A DNA stretch of 64,000 bases from Streptomyces sp. NBC_00285 (GTDB lineage Bacteria; Actinomycetota; Actinomycetes; Streptomycetales; Streptomycetaceae). Location of the stretch: assembly GCF_036174265.1 (NCBI RefSeq), contig NZ_CP108055.1, positions 10,199,656 to 10,263,655 of the forward strand, written 5' to 3'. Within the stretch, counting starts at the first letter, position 1. Each line of letters opens with the position of its first letter. The notes under the pieces were generated by a model, which had not been told where the DNA came from, searched no databases, and worked only from the letters and a program-made list of their open reading frames with translations. A program made the translations under genes and the position numbers. Shown one piece after another: positions 44,104-54,741 of the stretch.

Positions 44104-44514
44104 GGGTGACGTGGGGCGTCCGGAACATCTGAAGAATCTTTCCCCATCCGCACTCGATCATCTGTATCGTGCTCGCCGACCTCGGGCGGGTCCAGCTCAA
44201 GCGCGGCAACACCACCCAGGCCCTGCCCACCGGTAACGAGTTTCTCAACTGCGCGGACAGCGTTCAGTCATTTTTGCTCGCTTTTGTTCGGGCGTCGGCG
44301 AGGGATTGGATCGCTGAACATCACGGCGACTCGCAGCTTCTCAAGGGCCGGGCAGCTTGCGGGCGGCTGCGGTTATCCGGGTTGGTTCCGGAGCGTCGGC
44401 GGCGATCAGCCGGCTGTTCTCAACCATCAGCCGCTGGTTGACGTTGCGGAGTGCCTGCATGGCGGTCTCTGCTTGGCGGGCGACAGTCGGACGGTCTCTC
44501 CTAGAGTGGCCCGC
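44104..44514. other. Intergenic region with TPR gene remnant
   Basis: On the plus strand at about 44159-44265 the frame spells VLADLGRVQLKRGNTTQALP followed by NEFLNCAD, the end of a common Streptomyces TPR/XRE regulator. It then loses homology. Nothing else is supported in the stretch. Confidence 0.5.
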
Positions 44515-45363
44515 ATGACCATCGAGGTGCCCTACCAGCCGCTTCCGGTTGACCAGTCAGACGTTCGCTATGCCCACGGCCCCGACTCGGTTGTCCTGCC
44601 GGGCGTGCCAGCCGGCGAGACCATTGAGTTCGACTGGAACGAAAGCGCGGTCTACCCGGGCACGTCACGGAAGTTCTGGGTTCATGTCCCCGCACAGTAC
44701 GACCGCTCAGAGCCGGCGTCGCTGATGGTGTTCCAGGACGGACAGTGGTACCTGGACCCTGAAGGGGAGGTCCGCGGCGCGATAGTCCTGGACAACCTCA
44801 TCCATCGCGGTGACATCCCGGTCACCATCAGCGTGTTCGTCGACCCAGGTGTTTTCCCCGACGCTGAGGATCCGAAGAACCGCAACACCGAGTACGACGC
44901 ATACGACGATCGGTACGTCACCTTTCTCCTGACCGAGATCATCCCTGAGGTCACCAAGCGCTACTCGATCACCGAGGACCCCGATCGGTGGGGCATCTGC
45001 GGTGGCAGCAGCGGCGGCAATTGCGCCTTCACCGCAGCGTGGCTCCGCCCTGACAAGTTCCGCCGAGTCATCGGGTACCTGTCCAGCTTCACGCAGATGC
45101 CAGGAGGCAACCCTTACCCAGGGATCATTCCCAGCGTTTCCCGTAAGCCGCTGCGTATTTTCATGCAGGCTGGCCATCGTGACCTGCACTGGAACGAGCC
45201 CGAGTGGAATTGGCTCGCCCACAACTTGCGCGTCGCGGCTGCTCTCGCAGAAGCCGGCTACGACTTCCGCCTCGTCCTGGGCGATGGCGGCCACAGCCCC
45301 AACCACGGTGGGGTCCTGCTCCCCGATGCCCTCCGCTGGTTGTGGCGGTCGGACGAGGGCTGA
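44515..45363 (+). CDS. Esterase of the Fes/enterochelin esterase-like family
   Basis: This 282-aa alpha/beta hydrolase has FWVHVPAQYDRSEPASLMVFQDG near residue 45 and the nucleophile elbow GICGGSSGGNCAF near residue 160 (Ser in G-x-S-x-G). The catalytic His is probably in GDGGHSPNHGG near the end, with an acidic residue in between. The family includes siderophore esterases and other hydrolases of small esters; no siderophore genes are nearby. The ATG at 44515 gives a normal family length. Confidence 0.8.
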   Translation: MTIEVPYQPLPVDQSDVRYAHGPDSVVLPGVPAGETIEFDWNESAVYPGTSRKFWVHVPAQYDRSEPASLMVFQDGQWYLDPEGEVRGAIVLDNLIHRGDIPVTISVFVDPGVFPDAEDPKNRNTEYDAYDDRYVTFLLTEIIPEVTKRYSITEDPDRWGICGGSSGGNCAFTAAWLRPDKFRRVIGYLSSFTQMPGGNPYPGIIPSVSRKPLRIFMQAGHRDLHWNEPEWNWLAHNLRVAAALAEAGYDFRLVLGDGGHSPNHGGVLLPDALRWLWRSDEG

Positions 45364-45429
45364 GTACCGCCTGCAACGCTCCGGCCGCAGGGCAGCCACT
45401 TGATCGCCCGGACACGTCCTCAACGGTTC

Positions 45430-45904
45430 CCGCTCGATTCCACATAAAGCAGAACGTGCAGTACGACTTCGGCCAGTGCACGCCGAACCGCTCCAGCAGG
45501 TAGGACTCGCACCGCTGCCGGTTCCAGCCCCAGTCGATGAGCGGGAACTCCCCGGTACGCCCGGGCATCTTCGAGGTGACCTGGTCGCCGAGGCGGCGGC
45601 CTTCCTCGTCGGCGTTGAAGCCCATGATTTGCCTGAACGGCCGACCGCCGAAGACCTGCTTGAGCCACCAGTCGCCTACGTCTCCCTTCGCCCAGAGGCT
45701 GCATTTGCGGGTGCCGGCCACCTGGGGCACCGTGCCACGGACTCCTGGTCGGCCCACAGCGTCCACGGCCCGCGCGCGATGAGCTGCTCGGGGTGACGGG
45801 AGTCGTCGAGGATCGTGAACCCGTCGGACTGGAGGTGCCCGTTGCGCGCCAGCTGGACGAAGCGCACGCCGTTCTCGCGCAGCAGCGGGATCATGAACTC
45901 GAAC
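45430..45904 (-). pseudogene. PAPS reductase-like gene, 3' part (interrupted)
   Basis: The minus strand encodes FEFMIPLLRENGVRFVQLAR, then DGFTILDDSRHPEQLIARG. A frameshift near 45745 follows, after which the next frame gives AGTRKCSLWAKGDVGDWWLK and GFNADEEGRR, then a CTFC motif. The end is also lost near 45430. The missing 5' part lies about 9 kb away at 54883-55111. The family is the PAPS-reductase-like PP-loop group of mobile elements. Confidence 0.75.
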
Positions 45905-46066
45905 CCCGGGGAATTGCATCTGACGCGCGATCCCGTACGGCGCGACCTGCTGATCTGCATCCTTCCCCACCTTGTCGTCTTCGTCGACTCGGATAGCTGA
46001 CCAGCAGCTTTGCGGCATTGCTTGCATGTGATGCATGATTCGTGCACCCAGAGGAAGGGGTGCAGC

Positions 46067-47170
46067 GTGGCTCGTTCGGGGTCGGATGACCCGCTCGGCC
46101 GGATGATCCTGGTCGACGGCGTCGCCCTCCTTCACCCTGAGGACGCGGTGTTCGACGCGATGCTGGAAGGGTGGCGGCGCCAGCAGCGGGGCGGCAGGCG
46201 GCTGCAGCCGAAGACGATCGGTGACCGGCTGTCAGTGGTACGCCGGTTCATGGAGTACGCCAACGAGTACCCGTGGACGTGGTCGGCGGGTGACCTCGAC
46301 GACTGGATGACTGAACTGATTGCTGCGGGCGACCGGGCCGAGTCGACTATCCGCAACTACCAGGGCTCCATCCGGCAGTTCTGCGACTACATTACCTCGC
46401 CGTACTACCAGTGGCCGGAGATCTGTGAGGAACGCTTCGGCACCCATCCGGTCCAGATCTGCCACGAGTGGAACACCGTCGCCCACCTCACCGAGTACGA
46501 GGGCAGCGCCGACCGGCGGCCGATGACCCGTGAGGAATGCCAGGCACTGTTCGACTACGCAGACGACCAGGTGGAACGGGCGATCCGACTGGGCCGCAAG
46601 GGGGCGATGGCGGCCTACCGCGACGCCACGGTGTTCAAGACCATCTACGGCTGGGGCCTGCGCGCGACTGAAGTATCCCGTCTGGACACGACCGACTTCT
46701 ACAAGAATCCGAAGGCTCCTGAGCTGGGCAAGTTCGGCGCCCTGCACGTCCGTTACGGCAAGCGGACCAAGGGATCCCCGCCCCGTCGCCGCACAGTGCT
46801 CAGCCTGATGCCCTGGGCAGTCGAGTCTGTGGAGGACTACCTCCTCAACCTCCGCCCCCGCTACCGCGCGAGCGACCGGCCAGCCCTCTGGCTGACCGAG
46901 CGGGGCGGCCGGCTCCAGCCCCGGGAGATCGAGGACCGGTTCGCCGAATACCGCGGCGCCCTGGGCATGGATGAGGATCTGACTCCGCACTGCCTCAGGC
47001 ATGCGTATGTGACCCACAACATCGAGGACGGAGCCGACCCGAAGTTCATCCAGGAACAGGTCGGACATCTCTATGCCTCCACGACCGCCATCTACACCGG
47101 GGTCAGCGGGGACTTCATGAACACGATGATGCGGAAGGTCCTGGACCGTGCACTCACCGCTGACCAGTAG
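46067..47170 (+). CDS. Tyrosine recombinase/integrase
   Basis: This protein of about 367 aa has a SAM-like N-terminal core-binding domain (KTIGDRLSVVRRFMEYANEY, then STIRNYQGSIRQFCDYI) and a complete catalytic domain: Arg199 in GWGLRATE, a Lys in YGKRTKG, His308-x-x-Arg311 in HCLRH, His334 in VGHLY and the nucleophile Tyr343. The GTG at 46067 is chosen because of a GAGGAAGGGG ribosome site; an ATG further upstream is possible. It lies about 160 bp from the left junction, as expected for the enzyme that moves the element. Confidence 0.92.
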   Translation: MARSGSDDPLGRMILVDGVALLHPEDAVFDAMLEGWRRQQRGGRRLQPKTIGDRLSVVRRFMEYANEYPWTWSAGDLDDWMTELIAAGDRAESTIRNYQGSIRQFCDYITSPYYQWPEICEERFGTHPVQICHEWNTVAHLTEYEGSADRRPMTREECQALFDYADDQVERAIRLGRKGAMAAYRDATVFKTIYGWGLRATEVSRLDTTDFYKNPKAPELGKFGALHVRYGKRTKGSPPRRRTVLSLMPWAVESVEDYLLNLRPRYRASDRPALWLTERGGRLQPREIEDRFAEYRGALGMDEDLTPHCLRHAYVTHNIEDGADPKFIQEQVGHLYASTTAIYTGVSGDFMNTMMRKVLDRALTADQ

Positions 47171-47179
47171 GGATACGAC

Positions 47180-47509
47180 ATGACGGCAAAACTGGACTAC
47201 CGCTGGCACCTGCGCGAGGTCATGGCAACCCGCGGCATGTTCTCCACCACCGACCTACGGCCACTGCTGGCCGAGCGGGGCATCGACTTGTCCCCCAGCC
47301 AGACTTACCGGCTCGTGGTGGAGAGGCCCGAGCGGCTGAGCCTGAAGACACTCATGGCCCTGCTCGACATCCTCGGCTGCTCGATGGAAGAGCTGATCCA
47401 GCCGGTCGCCGTCGCCGCCCAGCGCCGCAAGGCGGCCGGCGACGCCGCCGAGACCCACGGCGGACTCGGCGGCCTCCGGCCGACGCGGGCCCGCATCGTG
47501 AAGGAGTAG
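47180..47509 (+). CDS. Small XRE-like helix-turn-helix protein
   Basis: This 109-aa protein has a Cro/C1-type fold: YRWHLREVMATRGMFSTTDL, then LSPSQTYRLVVERPERLSLKTL and LLDILGCSMEELI. The second helix is SPSQTYRL. It lies 9 bp after the integrase and 7 bp before the large zinc-ribbon gene, so all three are one operon. It is probably a directionality factor or repressor of the element. Confidence 0.82.
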   Translation: MTAKLDYRWHLREVMATRGMFSTTDLRPLLAERGIDLSPSQTYRLVVERPERLSLKTLMALLDILGCSMEELIQPVAVAAQRRKAAGDAAETHGGLGGLRPTRARIVKE

Positions 47510-47516
47510 GCCCCGC

Positions 47517-50047
47517 GTGCCCCAGGAGCATGACCAGCCTCCCCGGTTCCTCACCGAGCCGACCGCGTTGATCGCCGAGGTCGTCCTGGCTATCGAACCC
47601 GAGCTCTCCCCGGCCGTGGTCGCCGAGGCCATCGCCTCGACGGCCAAGATGAAGTCCCGTCACCGCAAGCTCGCCGAGGCCCTCAGCCGGGACCCCGAAC
47701 TGCTCACGTCCGGTCGCCCCGAGGGACCCGTGGCTATCCAGAAACTCGTGCGGGCCCTGCAGGCTGTCGGCGCCACTCGGGTCGTGCTGCCCAGATGCGC
47801 CCACTGCGGCAAACAGCACCGCCTGCCCAACCTCGACGGCGACCAGCGGATCTGTGCCTACTGCCAGATGAAGCAGGCCGCGGCTGCGAACCCGTGCGTC
47901 ATCTGCGGCCGGACCGCGTATGCCGCCAGCCACGACCGCCTCGGCCAGCCCCGCTGTGCCCTTCATCCCGACACCGGTAACCAGGACCCCGTCGACGTCG
48001 TCTGCGACCACACTGCCGCAGTCGACCCCGGCCTCGCCCGGGATGAGGTGGCCGCCGCGGTCCGGGCAATCTGCCAGATGCCCGCCCAGCAGCGTCAGCT
48101 GGCCTTGGCCCTGGAGGTCAACCTCCGCCTGTTGACCGGAGAGGGCGCCCACGGGCCGCACAAGCTCATCCTCCTGATCGAAGACCTCCTGGCCCGCGGC
48201 GCCCGGAACATTGTGCTGCCGGCCTGCCCGTTCTGCGGCACCGACCGAAAGCTCCGCCACGGCCTGGACGGCCAACGCGCCTGCCGCGCCTGCTACGAGA
48301 AGTTCCGCCTCCTGCCCTGCTCGCGCTGCGGGCGAACCAAGCCGGTCGCCACCAGAACTGTCGACGACCAGCCGCTGTGTCACCCCTGCACCCGAGCCGA
48401 CCCGGTCAACCACGCACCAGCTGCGGACGTACCGCGAACATCGTTCGCGGCAACGGTCACCAGCGACTCTGCGGACGATGCTTCCGGCCACCGACAGCCG
48501 TCTGCGCGGACTGCGGCCGGACCCGGCCCTGCTACTTCGCCCAGAGCGAGGCGCCCCGCTGCGAGGCGTGTTCCAACCAGCTGCGGCCGCCCGAGACGTG
48601 CTCCCGCTGCGGCAACGAACGGTCGGTGAAGGCCCGGCTGCCCGACGGCGGGCCTCTCTGTCACAGCTGCATTCGGGTTCCGGTGCCGTGCCACATTTGT
48701 GGCACGGCCAAGCCGCTCACTGGACGCGGCCCGAACGGGGAAGCACTCTGCCGGTCCTGCTACGACAAGCACCCCATCGCCAGACGCAACTGTGTCCAGT
48801 GTGGTGCCCTCGAACGGCTCTATCACCACGGGCTTTGCAACTCGTGTGCATTCAACCGGCAGTTGACCGGCTTGCTCGGCGGGCCGGACGGCACCGTCCG
48901 AGCGGACCTGGAACCGGTGTTCCAATGCTTACACCGGGGCGATCCGCTCTCTCTTCTGTACTGGCTTCGTGAACCCGTTCCGCGGCGTCTGTTGGCCGCT
49001 CTCGCTGCCGCGAAGGGGCCCGTGACGCACGACCTCCTCGACCGCCTTGGACACCCGGTCAAAGCAGTCCGGCACTTGAGAGCAGCCCTGGCTGCCGACG
49101 GTGTTCTTCCGGCTCGCGACGAGCGCCTCGCCGAACTTGAGCGATGGCTGCCCCGGGCCGTCGCCCGAATCGAGGACGTAAGCGAGCGTCAGGTCGTCCG
49201 CGGCTTCGCCACCTGGCACCACTTGCGGCGGCTCCGGCGAGACGCCGAGAAACGGCCCGTCACGCTGCACCAAGCGGTTGTCGTCCGCCGTGAGGTCAAG
49301 GCCGCAATCCAACTGATCGAATGGCTCCGGGCCCGCGGCACGAGCCTGGCCACATGCACCCAACACGACATCGACGACTGGCTGGCCACTGACCTCTGGG
49401 TTCGCTATCTCGCCCGGACCTTCCTGGTCTGGTCAGTACGCAATCGCCACGCTCACCACGTCGTGATCCCGATCCCGCCTCAGGACTCGGCGATGGTCCT
49501 CATTGAGCAAGATCAACGATGGGCCCACGTCCGCCGGCTCGTGAAGGGAGACGGGGTCGACACCGCCACCCGCGTCACGGGCCTTCTTCTCTTGCTGTTC
49601 GCCCAGCCTCTGAGTCGAACCTCCCGGATCCGCCTGGACCAGGTCACCTGTACAAAGGACGCGGTTGCGCTCGCACTCGGGTCCCACCCGACCGACCTGC
49701 AGCCACCGCTGGACTCCCTCGTGTTGGAGCTCGTCCAGCAGCGGCACGGGTACTCCACTCTCGGACGCAGTGACGATCACCCCTGGCTGTTCCCGGGCAC
49801 GGCTGGCGGACAGCCGATCAGTAGCCGACAGCTCATGCGCAAGCTCACCGCCCTGGGTATCAAGGCACGGCCCGCCCGCAACACCACACTCATGGAGCTC
49901 TCCTCGGAACTCCCGGCCGTCGTCCTCAGCCGCCTGCTGGGGCTTCACATCAGCCGTGCCGAGCAGTGGACCAAGGAGGCTGGTTCCACAAGGGCTGACT
50001 ACGCCGCCGAACTCTCCCGCCGACAGGCGTTCCGCCCTTCGACGTAG
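47517..50047 (+). pseudogene. Zinc-ribbon recombinase-like protein, frameshifted
   Basis: Two frames together encode about 840 residues. The first (47517 on) has CAHCGKQHRLPN, CPFCGTDRKLRHG and CSRCGRTKP ribbons. After a one-base shift near 48415 the second continues with CGRTANIVRGNG, CADCGRTRP, CSRCGNERS and CHICGTAKP, then a helical region and a C-terminal tyrosine-recombinase-like fold ending at 50047 (RNTTLMELSSELP, GLHIS, then a tryptophan). This protein type regularly accompanies the integrase/HTH pair in actinobacteria. The shift could be a mutation or an assembly error. Confidence 0.68.
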
Positions 50048-50415
50048 CCGAGCATCAATCACTGACAGGGGTTCCTGGACAGAGCCCCAGCGTTCTCGCG
50101 ATTCATCCTGCTTGGCTCCGGCGGCACGATCTCGACCTCGCCGGTCGGGACCAGCGGCAGAGCCAACGGGCCGTCAACCGTCGAGGAACGAAAGCAGCAT
50201 TTCACGAGAACGCCGGGCCCTGCACCCCGGATATTTCTTGGCCAAACACGACCCTTGGTATTCGAACGACGCTCACAATGGCGGTGCAGCATCCCACAGT
50301 CACCACCTATTTCAAAACATCAACAATCAATCATGTATCCGTTATGTACACGTCGGCACGGAAGGAGGAGCCTGGGCGAGACAGGGCAAGCTCTACTTCA
50401 ACAGGAAGGATCAAT
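50048..50415. other. Intergenic region before the cargo genes
   Basis: No gene is supported. A frame open from 50278 leads into the cargo gene but lacks a ribosome site. The base composition is lower in GC than the surroundings, especially 50220-50360, suggesting a promoter region for the cargo. Confidence 0.4.
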
Positions 50416-53400
50416 ATGAGCGCCACCAATGAGGTATTTCGATTGGTCAGTCTCCGCGGTGCGGACAATCGGCGCACCCTGGAGCCGACCCCTCGCAACC
50501 CTGGGGGATCGCACTTTCGATCCTTAGACGCGGTCGGCAGGCTGTGGCGCAGCTCGGGTCAGGATCTCGCCGACGCAGCGCAGAGGCTGCCGTACTGGGA
50601 CGAGGGTGAACTGGGAGAGCAAGTGCCATGGGTGGACCTGGCGTCTCAGTTCACCAAGAAGCCGCGGGCGAAGTTCCAGGACAAGACGGTCGAAGTCCTT
50701 GGCGAATCAGCGTCCGTGGAAGAATACGCACATACTGGGCACTTCGGCACCGCCCATGATCGGTTGATTGCATCCTGGCTGGCATTGCAGCTCCGGCAGC
50801 GCGCCGGCGATCCGGAGCCAGTCCGACTCATGACGGCACACGAGGCCGCGCTGCGATTCGCCGAGGTAATTCGGCGGATCGGTGCTGGCGCATACGCCGT
50901 GGCTGACGGTCCGGCATTGCTCACCATCCCGCTGGTCGTCCCCTCTGCGTGGCGAACGCCAGCTAGCGTCCTGGGAACTGGCCACGGCGGCGGGCCCAAG
51001 GCGCAACAGCCAGCCCAGCAGGTCGACGTCAGGAAGGACAGGAATGCGGCCGTGGCCGAGGCCCGCGCACTGCAGACCATCATGGTGAAGGCAACACTTC
51101 TCTTCGACGACTCTGGCGACTTGTCCGTCGACGATGGGTTCTTTACTGCGCTCGGCACGCGCCTCCGCGCACCCGCTCGGACGGTTCTCGCCGCATTCCT
51201 TCAGGATCGAGGCACGTTCTCGAACTTCGGCGACTTCATCGACGATCTACAGGTCGACCTGCAAGCCAAGCTCGCTACTGCCAACGACCTGTGTAGAAAG
51301 ATCCGGGTGTATGAGCAATCGCTCACCGAGCAGCTCCCTGAACCGAGGAGACCCACCACGAAGGCCCGCCCGGCGATCACAGCCCTTGGGTGGGGTGATT
51401 TGCTCGTCGTTCGCGAGGACCTGGTCGGCTATGAGGCCCGCGAGATCTCGCACATTGAGAACGTCCTCGCTGGCGAGAGTACAACCCGCGAGCACGAGCG
51501 CTCTCACCGACTTGAAGCGACAGTGGAAAACGAGACCACGACAGAGACGACCACCGAACACGAGCTGGAAACGACGGACCGGTTCGAGCTGCAGGCGGAA
51601 TCAAGTAACTCTATCTCCACAGACTTTGCCGTCCGAGCCGGAGTCAATACCTCCGGCAAGTACGGACTCACCAACGTCGATACATCGGCTGGGGTCGAGT
51701 TGAGTCGATCGGAGGAGGAGGCCAGCCGGTCGGCGACCCGCACCGCACAGGACGTCGTCAGCAAAGCGGTGACCCGCACTCAGGAACGCGCTCGGGAGTT
51801 GCGCCGCACGGTGACCACCGACACGATCCGCGAACTCACCAGCCACACGATCAACAACACGGCCGATGGAGGAGGAGGTCAGCCTCAAGCACGGTCCGGC
51901 GTTTACCGGTGGGTAGAGAAGGTGCAGCGGCTACAGCTCTACCAATACGGCAAGCGCTTCATGATTGAGTTCTCGATCCCAGAACCGGCCTTGTCGCTCA
52001 TCGAGGCCGCGCAGCCGGTACGGCCGGACGTACCTAAGCCGCTGCCTCTCGCCTTCGGTCCGCACGACATTACCGAAGCGAACTATCTGTGCCTCACCGA
52101 GTCATACGGGGCGCGTGACGTCGCCGCTCCGCCACCGCTGCTGATGCAGATCGGGGACGCCTTCGCTATCGAGATCAAGGACTCAGACAACGAAGGTGAG
52201 GTCACGGTCGGTAAGGCACTTCAGGTGCCGGTGGGTTACGAGCCGATCAGCGGCCGATACGCGACGACCGGCCGAGGTCGCGGCGCCGGGAATGTAGTCA
52301 ACAAATTCCATGCCCATCTCGCCGTGGGCGGGGAGGTCGTCCTCGACTCTGGTGTTGAGTTGGAGGGAGGTTCTGACGCCGACGGTTTGCAGAGCTATCA
52401 GTCATCCTTCGTGCTTGCCATGCCCAGCGTCGCCGATGACCATGGCATCCCGGTAACCGTCCGCTTCGCCAACGCCTACGACAACGCGGCCACCATGAAC
52501 GTCTACCTCAAGTGCCGCCGCAGCGTAGCGTTGTTTGCACGCTGGCAGCTCGACACCTACCAGCGGCTTCTGCAGGCTCACGAGGTGTTGGAGACACGGT
52601 ACCGGGAGTCGTTGAGTCAGGCCCGGTTCGGTACGCCGAGTGTCCCTCTCTTCGGCGGCCGACCCTCGGTACAGAACCGTGCCATTGAACGCGACGAACT
52701 CAAGAAATGGGCGATAGGGCTGATGCGCGGCGGACCGTACACCTACGACGCCGTCGTGCAATATGACGGAGTTCCGCAACTCGACCCAGTTGCCGCGGAC
52801 GAGCAGGCGCCGGTTGTGAGGTTCTTCGCGCAGTCATTCGAGTGGGATCAGATGAGCTATGTGCTCGAACCCTACTTTTGGGGCCGCACTGCGGCCTGGC
52901 CACTGCGCCAGCATCTCTCTGTCCCGAACGACCCCAAGCACGAAGCATTCCTGCGAGCAGGCTCGGCCCGCGTCATCGTCCCAATCACCGCCGGTCACGA
53001 AGCCCGTGTTCTGGCCTACCTCGACAGTGAGCCGTCGCTGCCTGAATGGCAGCAGGACCGGCTGGATGAGTGGGATCCCAATGAACCGCTGCAGCGCATC
53101 CCGCCCACCGCCCGGGATTTGGTCACAACTAACCCCGCGGAAGTGCTTGGCCTCCAGTACTCAGACATGTGGCTGGAGTTACTGGAGGACGCCCATCCCG
53201 ACGTGCTGCGCGGCTCTGGCCACCTCAACCTAACCAACGGCAACACGCAGGCCCTCCTCGTCGACACCGACGAGCGGATCACCAACCGCGACGTGGGGCG
53301 AGAAATCTTCATCGACGGAGAACGCTACGAAATCGTCAGCTTCGCCGCCGGAGGCCAACATTTCGACCTCGACCGGAACTACGAGGGACCAACCAGCCCG

Positions 53401-53508
53401 ACGACGACCTACGCCATCGGCAGCGTAAAACGCGGCGCGCCGTGGGACGTAAGAGTACCGACCAACCTGGTGGTGCTGTCAGCCAACCGCGCAGACCTCA
53501 CCATGTGA
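50416..53508 (+). CDS. Large cargo protein, unknown family (1030 aa)
   Basis: I do not recognise this family by name. The start has a strong AGGAAGGA ribosome site. Visible parts: a globular N-terminal third; a conserved-looking YEAREISHIENVLAGE at about residues 337-352; a Thr/Glu-rich stretch (about 355-400, ENETTTETTTEHELETTDRF); a long helical stretch with AVTRTQERARELRRTVTTD; a SGVYRWVEKVQRLQLYQYGK/FMIEFSIPEP block near 494-526; then a beta-rich C-terminal half. No signal peptide or membrane segment is evident. Codon use is less GC-biased than in neighbours. It is followed after 15 bp by the 405-aa gene and sits inside the recombinase element. Confidence 0.8.
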   Translation: MSATNEVFRLVSLRGADNRRTLEPTPRNPGGSHFRSLDAVGRLWRSSGQDLADAAQRLPYWDEGELGEQVPWVDLASQFTKKPRAKFQDKTVEVLGESASVEEYAHTGHFGTAHDRLIASWLALQLRQRAGDPEPVRLMTAHEAALRFAEVIRRIGAGAYAVADGPALLTIPLVVPSAWRTPASVLGTGHGGGPKAQQPAQQVDVRKDRNAAVAEARALQTIMVKATLLFDDSGDLSVDDGFFTALGTRLRAPARTVLAAFLQDRGTFSNFGDFIDDLQVDLQAKLATANDLCRKIRVYEQSLTEQLPEPRRPTTKARPAITALGWGDLLVVREDLVGYEAREISHIENVLAGESTTREHERSHRLEATVENETTTETTTEHELETTDRFELQAESSNSISTDFAVRAGVNTSGKYGLTNVDTSAGVELSRSEEEASRSATRTAQDVVSKAVTRTQERARELRRTVTTDTIRELTSHTINNTADGGGGQPQARSGVYRWVEKVQRLQLYQYGKRFMIEFSIPEPALSLIEAAQPVRPDVPKPLPLAFGPHDITEANYLCLTESYGARDVAAPPPLLMQIGDAFAIEIKDSDNEGEVTVGKALQVPVGYEPISGRYATTGRGRGAGNVVNKFHAHLAVGGEVVLDSGVELEGGSDADGLQSYQSSFVLAMPSVADDHGIPVTVRFANAYDNAATMNVYLKCRRSVALFARWQLDTYQRLLQAHEVLETRYRESLSQARFGTPSVPLFGGRPSVQNRAIERDELKKWAIGLMRGGPYTYDAVVQYDGVPQLDPVAADEQAPVVRFFAQSFEWDQMSYVLEPYFWGRTAAWPLRQHLSVPNDPKHEAFLRAGSARVIVPITAGHEARVLAYLDSEPSLPEWQQDRLDEWDPNEPLQRIPPTARDLVTTNPAEVLGLQYSDMWLELLEDAHPDVLRGSGHLNLTNGNTQALLVDTDERITNRDVGREIFIDGERYEIVSFAAGGQHFDLDRNYEGPTSPTTTYAIGSVKRGAPWDVRVPTNLVVLSANRADLTM

Positions 53509-53523
53509 CCCGAGGCGCTCACC

Positions 53524-54741
53524 ATGACAGTCGACGCCACTGCTATCCGCGATCTAAAGGATCGGCTCAGCTTCGAACGGCACGCGCAGATCCGGTCGCT
53601 TCGAGAGGTTGCCGCATCGGTGATCGCGGCAGCTGGTCAGGTCCGCGACGTCCGGCTCGACCAGCTCGAAAACCCTGACATTGCCGAATCGGACACTTTG
53701 CGGGACATTCTGTTCGACGTACTCATCGAACTTACTCTCGGCCCGCTCGCGTCGGCTGCCACCTCGATGATCACCAAGCGGGTCACATCACGATTCCTCA
53801 AGCCCCTCCTCGGCAAACAGTCCGATAACAGCAGCCGCATCGTCACGATCCCCACCATCGTCGTGCCATACCCGCTTGGCTACGCGGTGGCCGCTGTGGA
53901 AAGCCGCGTGCCCGATTACGAGACGAATCCAGGACTCTGGAGAGAAGTCTGGACCAGCCTCACATTGGGATTCGCGAGCAGCGCTGTAAGCGTCGGCAAG
54001 GGCCTTGCCGAAAGAGCCGTCACTCCATCGCCGGCAAACACCTTCGTGCCATCAGCGGCAGACAGCCCCGCCAGTACCGTCGAAGAGGCCGTGCTGCGCC
54101 GTTGTGCCGTCCTGGAGCATGTGGTCGGGCGGACATTCGACAGCTACGAGCGCGATCTCGACGATCAGGGCCTCACCGCCGAGAAAGCTTCCGAGCTGAA
54201 GAAGTTCCTGGCCGAGCTAGCCGCGACACCACGCATCTCTGGCAACGAGGCACGTGTCTTGCGGCTCTTTTTCGAAAAGTGCATCTGGTGTATCGCGTTG
54301 CCAAGCATCGCCAAAGCCAACCGGGAAACTCTCTACCAGAGAGCTGGAGAGGATGAAGTGGAGATCACCTCAATCCCAGTTAGGGAGTTGACCATAAGCG
54401 AAGACCTGGCGAGCTATCTGGTACGTAGACTCCCCCATCCTCGCGGGGATGGCCTGCAAACTTTCGCCGCTCATGTCCCTGCTGGCTTCGAGCGGATCGA
54501 ATCGCTCGGAAGAGGTTTTAAGTCTGACCTGCCATGGCGTGCCAAAGGTGGTGGCGAACTCAAATTGCCCTACTTTGTGCCGAGCGGTGCATACACTGAG
54601 CTGACGGATCACTTCAGCCGGATGCATGGAGAAATGGAGACGCTTGGCAAGAAGCTGGCCGCGGTCACCCCGAAGGCCATCAGTACGGCGAGCGATCCGA
54701 TGCGCCAGGCAGCACGCATATACGGCCCCCCCGCTCCTTGA
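53524..54741 (+). CDS. Second cargo protein, unknown family (405 aa)
   Basis: Unrecognised. The N-terminal half contains moderately hydrophobic helices (ILFDVLIELTLGPLASAATSM, about residues 61-81; IPTIVVPYPLGYAVAAV, about 105-120; SLTLGFASSAVSVG, about 140-155) that may touch membranes or a partner. The C-terminal half has an amphipathic region with ERDLDDQGLTAEKASELKKF and LRLFFEKCIWCIALPSI. It follows the 1030-aa gene by 15 bp, so the two are almost certainly co-expressed. It ends about 140 bp before the right junction of the element. Confidence 0.78.
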   Translation: MTVDATAIRDLKDRLSFERHAQIRSLREVAASVIAAAGQVRDVRLDQLENPDIAESDTLRDILFDVLIELTLGPLASAATSMITKRVTSRFLKPLLGKQSDNSSRIVTIPTIVVPYPLGYAVAAVESRVPDYETNPGLWREVWTSLTLGFASSAVSVGKGLAERAVTPSPANTFVPSAADSPASTVEEAVLRRCAVLEHVVGRTFDSYERDLDDQGLTAEKASELKKFLAELAATPRISGNEARVLRLFFEKCIWCIALPSIAKANRETLYQRAGEDEVEITSIPVRELTISEDLASYLVRRLPHPRGDGLQTFAAHVPAGFERIESLGRGFKSDLPWRAKGGGELKLPYFVPSGAYTELTDHFSRMHGEMETLGKKLAAVTPKAISTASDPMRQAARIYGPPAP

